DNA of 50,928 nucleotides from Streptomyces graminilatus (GTDB lineage Bacteria; Actinomycetota; Actinomycetes; Streptomycetales; Streptomycetaceae), in assembly GCF_001418565.1 (NCBI RefSeq), contig NZ_LIQQ01000094.1, positions 1 through 50,928 of the forward strand, in the 5' to 3' direction. The notes beneath the pieces are model-generated. The model was not told where the DNA came from and did not search any database. It saw only the letters and a list, made by a program, of their open reading frames with translations. Below are positions 8,473 through 17,339 of this stretch, in pieces. Position numbers and translations under genes: made by a program. Each line of letters starts with the position of its first letter. The stretch's first letter is position 1.

Positions 8473-8975
8473 CAGACACCACCGAAGCCACCGCGACCGA
8501 AGGCAACGCGATCGACTTCGACGCGATCCGACATGCCGCCAAGGGCGTGCCGAAGTTCACCGACGACCAGGCCGACGAGGCTGCCGCGTGCGCCGAACGG
8601 CTGTGCGGGTACGTGAGGCAGCTCCTGGTCGTGGTCGAGACCTCGCCGCAGCCCGTTGGCGCGGACGCGGCTCACCTGCGTGAGGCGCGCGGGAAGCTGG
8701 TCCAGTGGGCCCGCGACACACTGGAGGGCGACGAGCCCACCAGCACCTTCTACCTCGAAAACCTGGCACTCCACTGCCGGCTGCTGGTGAGCCTCGCGGC
8801 CAAGGCGGCGGACCGCGTGGAGTACTGCTGCTGGTGCAACTCGTACAAGACCGGCACACGCGTCATCCACTCCGTCGAGGCCGGGACGGGTCCGGGCGCT
8901 GTGCTGTCCGCGTGCCCGAAGTGCAGGGAGAGCTACGGCCTGATCCCACTCTCGGAACGACCCGCCGCCGTGTAG
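8469..8975 (+). CDS. Hypothetical protein with C-terminal zinc ribbon
   Basis: This 168-residue protein begins with an acidic helical region (about residues 1-110). It ends in a likely zinc ribbon with two Cys-x2-Cys knuckles: CCWC near residue 120 and CPKC near residue 150. I do not recognise the family. The start GTG overlaps the previous stop (GTGA), so it belongs to the same transcript as the two paralogous genes. A DNA- or protein-binding role is possible but not shown. No gene follows for 320 bases apart from a tiny ORF at 9123. Confidence 0.6.
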   Translation: MTDTTEATATEGNAIDFDAIRHAAKGVPKFTDDQADEAAACAERLCGYVRQLLVVVETSPQPVGADAAHLREARGKLVQWARDTLEGDEPTSTFYLENLALHCRLLVSLAAKAADRVEYCCWCNSYKTGTRVIHSVEAGTGPGAVLSACPKCRESYGLIPLSERPAAV

Positions 8976-9122
8976 CGGCCGGCCCCTCAGACCTCCGGTC
9001 GTCCACCGTCCCCCGTCGGCGGGCGGCCGGAGCCCAAGCTCTCACGTCCGGCTGTCTTCACGCACGCGTCTTCCCGCCTGCGGCCGGGGGCGGGGTTTCC
9101 CTGCTGGTCTTCGGAGGACCGT

Positions 9123-9170
9123 ATGAGCGCACGACCGATCGGCACCGACGCGCAGGCCGCGTCCTGCTAG
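9123..9170 (+). CDS. Candidate 15-residue small ORF ending in Cys
   Basis: The ORF encodes MSARPIGTDAQAASC. A full GGAGG Shine-Dalgarno (9113-9117) lies five bases before the ATG, better than most genes nearby. It sits alone in the 320-base gap upstream of the RiPP precursor gene. It could be a leader peptide, a regulatory upstream ORF, or chance. Nothing in the sequence shows a function. Confidence 0.35.
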   Translation: MSARPIGTDAQAASC

Positions 9171-9298
9171 TTCAGGACGACCGTCACACACCCCTACCGG
9201 AAGGCACTCCTCCAGATTTGTGAGCCCTGCAACGAGCGGTGTCCACATGGACGGGCGCCGACCGGGTTCCCGTAGTAACCGGACTGAAGGAGACAGGC

Positions 9299-9598
9299 AT
9301 GACCATCCCCACCCCGGAGCGGGCGCTTGAAGCGTTCCCGCTTTCCGCAGGCAGGCTTTCCTACAGCGCTGAGGAACCGTCTGGGCCGCGGACCCGGCCG
9401 TTCGTGCTGCGGTTCGCCCGCACCCCCGACTCGACCGGGGCCGCTGACATCCCGGCTCACTTCTATGACACCGATCGGCAGGTCAACCTGTCCTACGACG
9501 GGGGTCTGCTGACGTGTATGGCCAACACCCACAGCCCGACGGTGCCGGACGGCTCCACAACCAACCCGCCGCCGTTGGACGAAGGACCGAAGGACTGA
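9299..9598 (+). CDS. Candidate graspetide (ATP-grasp target) RiPP precursor
   Basis: The 99-residue peptide precedes an ATP-grasp ligase and a PIMT-like methyltransferase, the order seen in the TIGRFAM-described 'ATP-grasp target RiPP' loci of actinobacteria (SAV_5884-type). A long leader (about residues 1-72) carries a RPFVLRFARTPD block. The C-terminal 25 residues look like a core. They hold Thr77, Ser79 and Thr81, then Asp84-Gly85, then Ser86, Thr87 and Thr88, three prolines, and Asp94 and Glu95. Hydroxyl donors and acidic acceptors around an Asp-Gly would suit ester crosslinks enclosing an aspartimide. AAGGAG lies seven bases before the ATG. Only three bases separate its stop from the ligase start. 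The family call is from memory of motifs, not a search. Confidence 0.7.
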   Translation: MTIPTPERALEAFPLSAGRLSYSAEEPSGPRTRPFVLRFARTPDSTGAADIPAHFYDTDRQVNLSYDGGLLTCMANTHSPTVPDGSTTNPPPLDEGPKD

Positions 9599-9601
9599 CC
9601 C

Positions 9602-10567
9602 ATGTCTCTGCCCGTGCTGGTGATCGCGGCGAATGACGACTGGCCGACCGATCGAGTCGTGACCGAGCTGACCGGCCGGGGAGCCGAAGTGTTCCGCATG
9701 GACACCGCCGACTTCCCCCAGCAGCTGTCACTGACCGGCCGGATCGACCGTGCACACGGATGGAGGGGCGAACTGGCCACCGTGCACCGCACGGTGGCGC
9801 TGCCCCGAGTCGGCGCGGTGTATTACCGCGCCCCCGGGGCGTTCCAGTTCCTCAAGGCCATGACCGGACCCGAGGAGCGGTTCGCTGCCGCGCAGGCCCG
9901 CGCCGGACTCGGCGGCGTCCTGTCCGTGCTGGACTGCCGATGGGTCAACCATCCGACGTTCATGGCCCGCGCCGAGTACAAGCCGGTGCAGCTCGATGCG
10001 GCCCGCGCGTGCGGGCTGCGTATCCCGGCCACCCTGATCACGAACCGGGCGGATGCGGTGCGGCGGTTCGCCGCCGACATTTCCGGCCCGCTGATCTGCA
10101 AGCCCGTAGCCTCCCCGGTGCTGATCGAGGACGGCCGGCTCAAAGCCGTCTACACCCACCGCCTCACCCCGGACGATCTCGCCGATCTGCGAGGCATCGA
10201 CACCACTGCCCACCTCTTCCAGGCCTGGATCGACAAGAGCCACGAAGTCCGCCTGACGGTCGTCGGCTCACGCATGTTCGCCGCCGAAGTACACGCCGGC
10301 AGCGACGCCGCACACGAGGACTGGCGAGCCGACTACGGCTCCCTCACGTATGCCACCACGACAGTTCCTCCCGACGTGGAGTTCGGAATGCGCCGTCTGA
10401 TGGAACGACTCCAACTCGTCTACGGGGCAGCCGACTTCGTCGTTGACCCCGCTGGCCGGTGGTGGTTCCTTGAGGTGAATCCCTGCGGGCAATGGGACTG
10501 GATCGAGGGTGCCACCGGGCAGCCGATCGCCGCGGCCATCGCCGATGAACTGCAAGGAGTCTCCTGA
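9602..10567 (+). CDS. ATP-grasp ribosomal peptide maturase (graspetide ligase)
   Basis: This 321-residue enzyme has the ATP-grasp plan. The N-terminal domain (1-110) contains VYYRAPGAFQF. A central nucleotide-binding region has the lysine of ISGPLICKPVAS. The C-terminal metal site is WWFLEVNPCGQWDW, where the Glu-x-Asn pair binds magnesium. Related enzymes (the MvdD, PsnB and ThfuB group) phosphorylate Asp or Glu side chains of a precursor and join them to Ser, Thr or Lys as macrocyclic esters or amides. The likely substrate is the 99-residue peptide encoded just upstream. The stop overlaps the methyltransferase start (TGATG), which implies coupled translation. Family assignment is strong; the crosslink pattern is unknown. 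Confidence 0.85.
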   Translation: MSLPVLVIAANDDWPTDRVVTELTGRGAEVFRMDTADFPQQLSLTGRIDRAHGWRGELATVHRTVALPRVGAVYYRAPGAFQFLKAMTGPEERFAAAQARAGLGGVLSVLDCRWVNHPTFMARAEYKPVQLDAARACGLRIPATLITNRADAVRRFAADISGPLICKPVASPVLIEDGRLKAVYTHRLTPDDLADLRGIDTTAHLFQAWIDKSHEVRLTVVGSRMFAAEVHAGSDAAHEDWRADYGSLTYATTTVPPDVEFGMRRLMERLQLVYGAADFVVDPAGRWWFLEVNPCGQWDWIEGATGQPIAAAIADELQGVS

Positions 10568-11700
10568 TGGAGTGGAAGAAGCACGCTGCCGCACTCGCCC
10601 GTACGGCGGTGCACTCCACGTCCCGCTGGTACCCGCCGGTCATGGCCACCCCTCGTCACCTGTGTGTGCCTCGCTGGTACGCCGCCGGCCCCGAAGGCTG
10701 GACACCCGTGGACGGCCCCGCGGACGAGGAAGCGTGGGCGCGAGGGGCGTACGGGGACCAGACCCTTGTGACCCGAGTCGGTCCGGTGCACGCCGACCAC
10801 GCCCCCGACGGCGAAGCGGTGACCGGTCGGCCCACCTCGTCCAGCACCCTGCCGAGCCTCGTGGTCAAGATGCTCTCGTACGGGCGGCTGGACGAGAGCC
10901 GAGATCTCCTGGACGTCGCGACAGGCTCCGGCTACAGCGCCGCCCTCGCGTGCGCGCGGATCGGGGACGACCGCGTGACCACGGTGGACGTCGACCCCTA
11001 TCTGAGCGAGGCCGCCGCCGAACGGCTCGATGCCCTCGGCCATCACCCGAAGGTGCTCACGCAGGACGCGGCCGCACCTCTTCCCGGCGAGTACGACCGG
11101 ATCGTGTCCATGGTGTCCGTGCCCAGCGTCCCGGCATCGTGGCTGCCCGCGCTGCGGCCGGGCGGGCGCCTGGTGACCACGATCGCCGGAACCGGACTGA
11201 TCCTCACCGCCGACAAGACCGACGACGGGGGCGCTGCCGGACGGATCGAGTGGGACCGGGCCGCGTTCATGGCCACCCGCACGAGCGAGGACTACCCGCC
11301 GTTGCTCGACGAGCTGTACAGGCAGGTCGGCGATCAGGATGGTGACGAGGTCACAGTGTCCCCGTTCCCGGTCCTCGACGTCATGCAGGCATGGGAGGTG
11401 TGGTCGATGCTCTCCCTCGCCGCCCCCGGTATCGAGCACCGCACCGGCACCGACGACGAGGGCGGCCGGATGGCATGGATGCTGCACCCGGACGGCTCCT
11501 GGGCGCGCGCACGCACCACCCCGGGCAGTCGCACCACGACCATCCACCAGGGCGGATCCCGCCGTCTCTACACCCTGCTCGAGGACATTCGGTGGCGGTG
11601 GATCGAAGCCGGTGAACTGCCCGTGTACGGGGCCCGGGTGACCATCACGCCGGACGGCGCGACCACTCTGGCCCGAGGCGGCTGGACCGTCACCGTCTGA
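10567..11700 (+). CDS. PIMT-like O-methyltransferase of the graspetide locus
   Basis: This 377-residue protein has a SAM motif (LLDVATGSGYSAAL, near residue 115). Just before it is the block GRPTSSSTLPSLVVKML, typical of protein-L-isoaspartate O-methyltransferases. A C-terminal extension of about 170 residues is not found in repair PIMTs. In characterised graspetide systems (fuscimiditide, amycolimiditide) a PIMT homologue methylates an Asp of the crosslinked peptide, which then closes to an aspartimide. The precursor here has a matching Asp-Gly. A repair role on general proteins is less likely given the operon. The gene overlaps the ligase gene by one base. Confidence 0.85.
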   Translation: MEWKKHAAALARTAVHSTSRWYPPVMATPRHLCVPRWYAAGPEGWTPVDGPADEEAWARGAYGDQTLVTRVGPVHADHAPDGEAVTGRPTSSSTLPSLVVKMLSYGRLDESRDLLDVATGSGYSAALACARIGDDRVTTVDVDPYLSEAAAERLDALGHHPKVLTQDAAAPLPGEYDRIVSMVSVPSVPASWLPALRPGGRLVTTIAGTGLILTADKTDDGGAAGRIEWDRAAFMATRTSEDYPPLLDELYRQVGDQDGDEVTVSPFPVLDVMQAWEVWSMLSLAAPGIEHRTGTDDEGGRMAWMLHPDGSWARARTTPGSRTTTIHQGGSRRLYTLLEDIRWRWIEAGELPVYGARVTITPDGATTLARGGWTVTV

Positions 11701-11779
11701 CCCGCCGGGGTTCCGGCGCCGGCACCGGCCCGGGCAGACTGGCACGACGAGCGGGGAGACGAGCAGGGAGGGGAAGCCC

Positions 11780-12100
11780 ATGGGCAAGGATGACGAGCCG
11801 TTGGCTGAGTGGACCGCGCGCCGGGACGCACGCCGGCCTGCACCCGGCGACCGCAAGGCCGTCCCCCTCGGCGACGGCCCCGGGAGAGGCGGCCATGTCG
11901 ACCCGGACGCCCCACGCGGGGTGCTGGAGTGGGACGGCCACCAGTGGACCCCCAGCGCCGTGGCCGACGACCAGGCCACGGCCGTACGGGAGACCGGTCC
12001 GTGGGACGCGGCGGGGCGGGTATGCCTCCCGCGTCTGGCCGCCCTGCCTCCCGCCCCGGAGCGGCCGTTCCGTCCCACCGAGGTGTTCCGCCGGCCTTGA
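11780..12100 (+). CDS. DUF6087-like small protein
   Basis: The 106-residue product contains GHVDPDAPRGVLEWDGHQWTP, which resembles the DUF6087 family of small Streptomyces proteins, followed by a Pro-rich tail. There is no membrane segment or signal peptide. AGGGAGGGGA lies upstream of the ATG. It follows the graspetide methyltransferase by 79 bases and could be on the same transcript, though such genes also occur alone. Function is unknown. Confidence 0.6.
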   Translation: MGKDDEPLAEWTARRDARRPAPGDRKAVPLGDGPGRGGHVDPDAPRGVLEWDGHQWTPSAVADDQATAVRETGPWDAAGRVCLPRLAALPPAPERPFRPTEVFRRP

Positions 12101-12113
12101 GCCCCCGGAACCG

Positions 12114-12142
12114 TTGACAGCGGGCGTGTGCGGTCGGACACT
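12114..12142 (+). promoter_or_regulatory. Candidate sigma-70 promoter of pobA
   Basis: A consensus -35 box TTGACA (12114-12119) is followed after 17 bases by GACACT (12137-12142). Transcription would start about 90 bases upstream of pobA, just before the inverted repeat at 12157-12172. Confidence 0.5.
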
Positions 12143-12156
12143 CGGCACAGAATATC

Positions 12157-12172
12157 GTGAAGAAAAGTTCAC
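12157..12172. promoter_or_regulatory. Inverted repeat GTGAA-N6-TTCAC upstream of pobA
   Basis: A perfect 5-bp inverted repeat lies 15 bases downstream of the putative -10 box. This is a good place for a repressor of the IclR or MarR type often linked to pobA. No such regulator gene is in the window. Confidence 0.4.
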
Positions 12173-12239
12173 CACGCGAACATGAATGCGCTGGGTGACC
12201 GTACCGCATGACCACGCCACTGCATGAAGGGAACGACCG

Positions 12240-13415
12240 ATGCGTACCACCGTCGGCATCATCGGAGCCGGGCCCGCCGGGCTTCTGCTCGCGCGGCTGC
12301 TTCACAACGCCGGTATCGAATCGGTCGTCCTGGAGAGCCGCGACCGGGAGTACGTGGAGCACCGGCAGCGTGCCGGGATCCTGGAGCAGGGGACCGTGGA
12401 CGTGCTGCGCGCGGCCGGGGCCGGTGCGCGTATGGACCGGGAGGGGCTCCGTCACGACGGCATCGAGTTGCGTTTCGATCGGAAGCGGCACCGCGTCGAC
12501 TTCCCCGCCCTCACCGGCGGCCGGTCCGTGATGGTGTACGCGCAGACCGAGGTCTGCAAGGACCTCATCGCCCTTCAGCTCGCCGAGGGCGGTCCGTTGC
12601 TCTTCGAGGCGGAGGCCTTGGCGGTGGAGGGCGCCGACAGTGGCAGCCCCCGCGTTCGGTTCCGGTATCAAGGGCGTGAGGACGTGCTGGAGTGCGATTA
12701 CGTCGTCGGGTGCGACGGGTTCTGGGGCGTGGCGCGTGCGGCCGTCCCCGCTGAGCTGACGCGGGTGTTCGAGCGGGCCTATCCCTTCGGGTGGCTCGGC
12801 ATCCTCGCCGATGTGCCGCCCTCCCACGACGAACTGGTCTACGCACGCCACGATCGCGGTTTCGCTCTCCTGTCCATGCGGTCTCCGTCCGTCTCCCGGC
12901 TCTACCTCCAGGTGCCCGAAGGCACCGACGCCGAGGACTGGAGCGACGAGGAGATCTGGGACGAGCTGGAACGGCGCTTCGAGACCACCGACGGCTGGCG
13001 GCTCGACCGGGGGACCATCACCCAGAAGTCCGTCACACCGATGCGGAGCTGGGTCCATGAGCCGATGCGGTACGGACGGCTGTTCCTGGCCGGGGACGCC
13101 GCGCACATCGTGCCGCCCACCGGCGCCAAGGGGCTCAACCTCGCCGTCGGGGACGTCGTGACCTTCGCGCGCGCACTCACGTACGAGAAGGAGACGGGGT
13201 CGGCGGAGCTGCTCGACGCCTACTCCGAGACCTGTCTGCGCCGCGTCTGGCAGGCCGAGCGGTTCTCGTACGACATGACGACCCTCCTGCACCGGACCCC
13301 GGACGCCACCCCCTTCGAGGACCGGCTCCAGGTGGCCCGGCTGGATCGGATCGCCGGCGCCCGTTCGGCGGAGACCGACCTCGCCGAGGGGTACACGGGC
13401 TTCCCCCTGGAGTGA
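12240..13415 (+). CDS. pobA: 4-hydroxybenzoate 3-monooxygenase
   Basis: This 391-residue flavoprotein matches p-hydroxybenzoate hydroxylase in length and motifs. It has the N-terminal FAD site GIIGAGPAGLLLARLL, then EHRQRAGILEQGTVDVLR, the DG motif YVVGCDGFWGVAR and the second FAD site GRLFLAGDAAHIVPPTGAKGLNLAVGDV. The enzyme uses NAD(P)H and oxygen to make protocatechuate, which feeds the beta-ketoadipate pathway. It appears monocistronic. A TTGACA promoter and an inverted repeat lie upstream, so induction by its substrate is plausible. No protocatechuate genes are adjacent. Confidence 0.93.
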   Translation: MRTTVGIIGAGPAGLLLARLLHNAGIESVVLESRDREYVEHRQRAGILEQGTVDVLRAAGAGARMDREGLRHDGIELRFDRKRHRVDFPALTGGRSVMVYAQTEVCKDLIALQLAEGGPLLFEAEALAVEGADSGSPRVRFRYQGREDVLECDYVVGCDGFWGVARAAVPAELTRVFERAYPFGWLGILADVPPSHDELVYARHDRGFALLSMRSPSVSRLYLQVPEGTDAEDWSDEEIWDELERRFETTDGWRLDRGTITQKSVTPMRSWVHEPMRYGRLFLAGDAAHIVPPTGAKGLNLAVGDVVTFARALTYEKETGSAELLDAYSETCLRRVWQAERFSYDMTTLLHRTPDATPFEDRLQVARLDRIAGARSAETDLAEGYTGFPLE

Positions 13416-13643
13416 GCTGGAGAGCGACCGGAGTGAGGGGCCGTCACCCGCTGGTCAGGGGGCGGTCTCGGGTCTGTACCGGGTTGGTCCCGGTATCGGG
13501 GCTTCCTGGCAGGGAATCAGGGGGGCGCGTAGCGTGTTCGCGACAGGACGAGGGAAAGATCCTCCCCAAGCACTAGGGTCAATCCTTTGCCCACCTATTA
13601 CTCTTGAGCCCAAGGCCACGCACAGTGTCCATGGAGGAGTGAA

Positions 13644-14543
13644 ATGAGGAGCAGCAACCCGGTCTTCTCGCGACGGGGGTTCAGCCGCGACAACGGCTAC
13701 GCGGGCTTCAACACCGCGCCGCAGGCCGGGGGCACCGCTGTCGGTACGCAGCCGGGCAACCCGTACGCGGGCCAGCAGGCCGGCAACCCGTACGCGACCA
13801 ACCCGTACGCCCAGCAGGACCTTCAGCACGGCGCACCGCCGCAGGCCCCGGTCTCCACCGGCCGGATGACGATGGACGACGTCGTCATGCGGACGGCCAC
13901 CACGCTCGGTGTGCTGATCGTCACCGCGGCGCTCGCCTGGGCGCTGCTGCCGGTGGACGACGCGAACATCGGCCGGTCCTACGGCATCGCCATCGGGTCC
14001 GCTCTGGTCGCGATGGTCCTGGGCCTCGTCCAGTCCTTCAAGCGCAAGCCCTCGCCCGCGCTGATCGTGACGTACGCGGCGCTGGAGGGTGTCTTCCTCG
14101 GCGTCGTCTCCAACGTCGTCGACAACCGCATCGCGAGCGGCGCGGCCATGCAGGCCGTGATCGGCACGCTGGCGGTCTTCGCCGCCGTACTCGTGGCGTA
14201 CAAGGCGGGCTGGATCCGCGTCAACCGGCGCTTCTACGGCTTCGTGATCGCGGCGGCGCTCGGCTTCATGCTTCTCATGGCCGTGAACCTGCTGTTCGCC
14301 GTCTTCGGCGGCGGTGACGGCCTCGGCTTCCGCAGCGGCGGCCTCGGCATCCTGTTCGGCGTCATCGGCATCCTGCTCGGTGCGTGCTTCCTCGCCCTCG
14401 ACTTCAAGCAGGTCGAGGACGGCATCGCCTACGGCGCGCCGCGCGAGGAGGCCTGGCTCGCCGCCTTCGGCCTCACGATGACCCTCGTCTGGATCTACCT
14501 GGAGTTCCTGCGACTCGTCGCCATCCTCCAGGGCAACGACTGA
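13644..14543 (+). CDS. Bax inhibitor-1/YccA-family membrane protein
   Basis: The 299-residue protein starts with a disordered Gly/Pro/Gln-rich tail containing repeated NPYA units (residues 1-75: NPYAGQQ, NPYATNPYAQQ). Seven hydrophobic helices follow between about residue 85 and the C-terminus. The final part LDFKQVEDGIAYGAP ... WLAAFGLTMTLVWIYLEFLRL carries the family's conserved Asp/Glu. BI-1/YccA proteins are membrane proteins that leak protons or calcium or interact with membrane proteases; the bacterial role is unsettled. GGAGG precedes the ATG. A strong hairpin follows. Confidence 0.9.
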   Translation: MRSSNPVFSRRGFSRDNGYAGFNTAPQAGGTAVGTQPGNPYAGQQAGNPYATNPYAQQDLQHGAPPQAPVSTGRMTMDDVVMRTATTLGVLIVTAALAWALLPVDDANIGRSYGIAIGSALVAMVLGLVQSFKRKPSPALIVTYAALEGVFLGVVSNVVDNRIASGAAMQAVIGTLAVFAAVLVAYKAGWIRVNRRFYGFVIAAALGFMLLMAVNLLFAVFGGGDGLGFRSGGLGILFGVIGILLGACFLALDFKQVEDGIAYGAPREEAWLAAFGLTMTLVWIYLEFLRLVAILQGND

Positions 14544-14558
14544 TCAGGTTTTTGGATC

Positions 14559-14604
14559 AACGGGTCCGGCCCCTGTCGCTCACGCGGCAGGGGCCGGACC
14601 CGTT
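14559..14604 (+). terminator. Hairpin terminator after the Bax-inhibitor gene
   Basis: A perfect 17-bp stem (AACGGGTCCGGCCCCTG at 14559-14575 paired with 14588-14604) has a 12-base loop. It lies 15 bases after the stop codon, between convergent genes. Confidence 0.8.
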
Positions 14605-14620
14605 GTGCGGTGCCCTTGGC

Positions 14621-16775
14621 TCAGTTCAGCGTGTCACCGGCCAGGGCGAGGTTCTCGATGGCCGCGAGACCGTACAGCGCCGTGGAGTTGGTGCTGATCC
14701 AGGGGGCGTCGGTGCCCGCGTTGAGCACGGTGGGGCCGTTGACCGGCGTGGTCGTCCACGGGGTGCTCGCGTCCGGATAGCCGTCGCCCGTGGTGAACTT
14801 CTTCCAAGCTCGGGCGGCCAGCGCGGACTCACCGGTCAGGCTCGCCGCGTACGAGTCCAGGCGTGAGTGGCCCTGGACCAGGCTCACCTTGAAACTCGCG
14901 CCGTAGCGGGCCTTCTGCTCGGCGGAGGTGGCGTTGAAGTAGCGGCAGTAGTCCAGCCAGGCGGCCCGGAAGCCCGGGATGTCGCTCTCGTCGAGTGCGC
15001 CGATCAGCTCGGCGGCGAGTTCGGGCAGGCCGAAGCTCGCGGAGAGGTGCGAGACGGCGATGACGGGCGCGGTCTGGATGGCGAAGGCGCCCGTGTCGAG
15101 GTCGTACAGACCGCTGCCCTGCACGAAACCGTTGGGCTGGGCGGCGATTGTCGAGGCGCTGGCCAGCAGCTTCCTTCTCGCCGTCTGCCATTTGGGGCCG
15201 CGCCGCTCCCACTCGGTCCACCAGGCCCAGCCGAGGCCGCTCCAGTCGGTGCCGAAGCCGATGGACAGGGCATGGCGGTCGCCGGCGGTGTAGCCGTCGG
15301 TGCGGACCTTGCGGTTGGGGTCGAGAGTGAGGAAGGTCCTGTCCGCGTCGACCTGGGCGTGCATCAGGTCGCCCGTGCGCTCGTCGGCGGTGAGGTAGTA
15401 GAAGAGGCGGCGGTAGACGGGCGTGGAGATACGGACCTGCTTGGCGCTGTCACCGAAGTGCTGGACGCCGTGCCGGGTGCCCAGGCCCGCCCATTTCCCG
15501 AGGTGATAGACGTCGACCTCGCCGGTGTGACGGGTCATGGCCTCGGCGAAGCGGTAGATGTCGGCCCGGCCCGAGCGCAGATAGGCGAGCCAGAGCCACA
15601 GGTCGGTGGACAGCTCGGAGTTGTCCCAGCCGTAGCCGCCGACGTCGTAGGCCCAGGTGTGGCGGGCCGGATCGTAGGTGTGCTGGACGTCGCCGTAGTC
15701 CAGGAAGCCGTACCAGCGGCGCTGTTCGCGCTGGTCCCGGTAGTAGGTGAAGAGCAGGTCGAGACGGTCCTCGAGCTGCTTCCTGGCGGGAGTCGAGCGG
15801 TCCACGGGGGACCAGAGACCGGCGAGGACGCCCGCCTTGTGCAGGGTCTCGGGGGCGGCGACGAGCTGCGGCGGGGCAGTCAGCGCGTCCTTCTGCGCGA
15901 CCAGTGCGGCGGCGGTGGGGGTGGCGGCGTTGGCCCACAGGTAGAGCTCGGAGGTGCGGGCGATGCCGTACGGGGTGCCGAACCCGGGTTCGTAGTCCTC
16001 GTAGGTGATGTTGAGCCCGGCGGTCTGCTCGTCGTAGGTGTCCTGGCCGAGGCCGTCGTGGTAGAAGCGCAGGTCGAGCGGCTGGGCCTCGGGCGACCAG
16101 AGCCACAGGGTGACGGTCGCCTCGTCGGAGGTGGCGCCGCGGATGTCGAGCTGGGCGGGGTGCTTCTGCCAGAAGTCCCGCAGGCCGAAGGAGAGCCCGC
16201 CGCCGGCCCCGCCGATGTAGCCGAAGCCGGGGGCGCGGGTGCCACCGGTGGTGTGGATCCAGCCGTGGCCGGCCTTGGTGCGCTTACGGACGGTGAAGCC
16301 GTCGGCCGACAACTGGGCGAGGGAGTAGTCGCCCCAGGTGGGGACGTACTGGAGGGCGGAGGAGACCCGGGTGTCCCAGGTCGAGATGTCCGGCAGCCGC
16401 TCACCCTTGACCTGCGCGGCGCGCACGGCCGGGCCAGGGTCGCGGCGCAGACCGGTGACGCCCTGGACGGCCTCGGTGAGGAAGCCGTCGTCGGCGCCGG
16501 CCAGGCGGACGTGGCGGTTGTAGAGCTCGTCAGTGAGGGGGACGCGGATGCGCAGGCCCAGGCCCTTGATGAAGTCGCCGCCCGCCTTGCCGGCTCTCTG
16601 GCTGCCGTCGTACGTGATGGTGTGGACGACGCGGATCGCCTCGGACCCGGCGTACAGGTAGAGGCGGAGGACGAAGGGCAGCCAGGAGCGTTTGCCGCGC
16701 TCGTGCTCGCCCTCGATACGGATGACGGCGCGCACCGGTCCCCGCTGCTCGACGGTGACGGAGTGGACGCGGCCG
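14621..16775 (-). pseudogene. Exo-rhamnogalacturonan lyase-family protein (PL26/YetA-like), 5' end missing
   Basis: About 717 residues are preserved, beginning near GRVHSVTVEQRGPVRAVIRIEGEH and ending at the TGA in 14621-14623. The sequence (YNRHVRLAGADDGFL, HGWIHTTGG, RWYGFLDYGDVQHTYD, YGWDNSELSTDLWLW) matches the central and C-terminal domains of the PcRGLX/YetA group, which release rhamnogalacturonan disaccharides from pectin. There is no start codon, signal peptide or first domain. Upstream of residue VHSV the frame turns into Gly-rich sequence that is the antisense of another gene. The break coincides with the 5' break of the rightward gene at 16781. Confidence 0.75.
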
Positions 16776-16780
16776 GTGCC

Positions 16781-17242
16781 GCCTCCCTGATCACCTTCGC
16801 CCACCCCTCCGACTCCCGCGCCGCCGCCTGGACGGCCGGCACCTACGTCATCGGCTCCTCGACGGCCTCGGCCTGGCCCGCCTACCAGTTCAAGGAGATC
16901 AACCAGGGCCTGCTGGTCTCCTTCACCCTCACCGCTACCCAGGCCGCCACCGACCGCACCCTGCGCATCGGCATCACCACCGCCAAGGCGAACGGCCGTC
17001 CCCAGATCACCGTCAACAACACCTGGACCTCCGCGCTCCCGGCCGCGGCCCCCGAGCCGTCCACCCGGACCCTGACCGTCGGCAACTATCGCGGCAACAA
17101 TCACACGTACGAATACGTCATCCCCGCCGCCCAGCTGCTGACCGGCACCAACACCCTGCGCATCGGCGCGGCCAGCGGGTCGGCGGGAGGCGGGGGCTAC
17201 CTCAGCCCGAGCTACGGCTTCGACGCGCTCGACCTGCTCTGA
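16781..17242 (+). pseudogene. C-terminal fragment of a rhamnogalacturonan lyase (PL4-like, CBM-like domain)
   Basis: About 153 residues are recognisable: SLITFAHPSDSRAAAW, FKEINQGLLVSFTL, RTLTVGNYRGNNHTYEYVIP, LLTGTNTLRIGAASG, ending FDALDLL. This resembles the last, carbohydrate-binding-like domain of PL4 rhamnogalacturonan lyases. The catalytic domain and start codon are absent. Upstream in this frame the sequence becomes the antisense of the PL26-like gene. The two remnants meet head to head within about ten bases. Confidence 0.7.
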
Positions 17243-17277
17243 GGGCGGGGCCCGTAGGCAGCAGGCCGTAGGGCAGT

Positions 17278-17313
17278 GGAGAGGGCCCCGGGGTCACTTC
17301 CGGGGCCCTCTCC
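17278..17313 (+). terminator. Hairpin terminator
   Basis: A perfect 14-bp stem (GGAGAGGGCCCCGG at 17278-17291 with 17300-17313) lies between the lyase fragment and the convergent small gene. Confidence 0.75.
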
Positions 17314-17339
17314 GTGGTGTCGGTGCGCGGCTTTCTCCC

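Noticed and set aside
5640..12240. bldA tRNA as an integration site for an element carrying the RiPP locus
   Set aside because: No integrase gene and no second copy of the tRNA 3' end were found between the tRNA and pobA or elsewhere in the window.
14867..16780. Rightward open frame upstream of the PL4-like fragment
   Set aside because: This part is the antisense of the PL26-like gene and is Gly/Val-rich. Only the region after about 16781 looks like protein.
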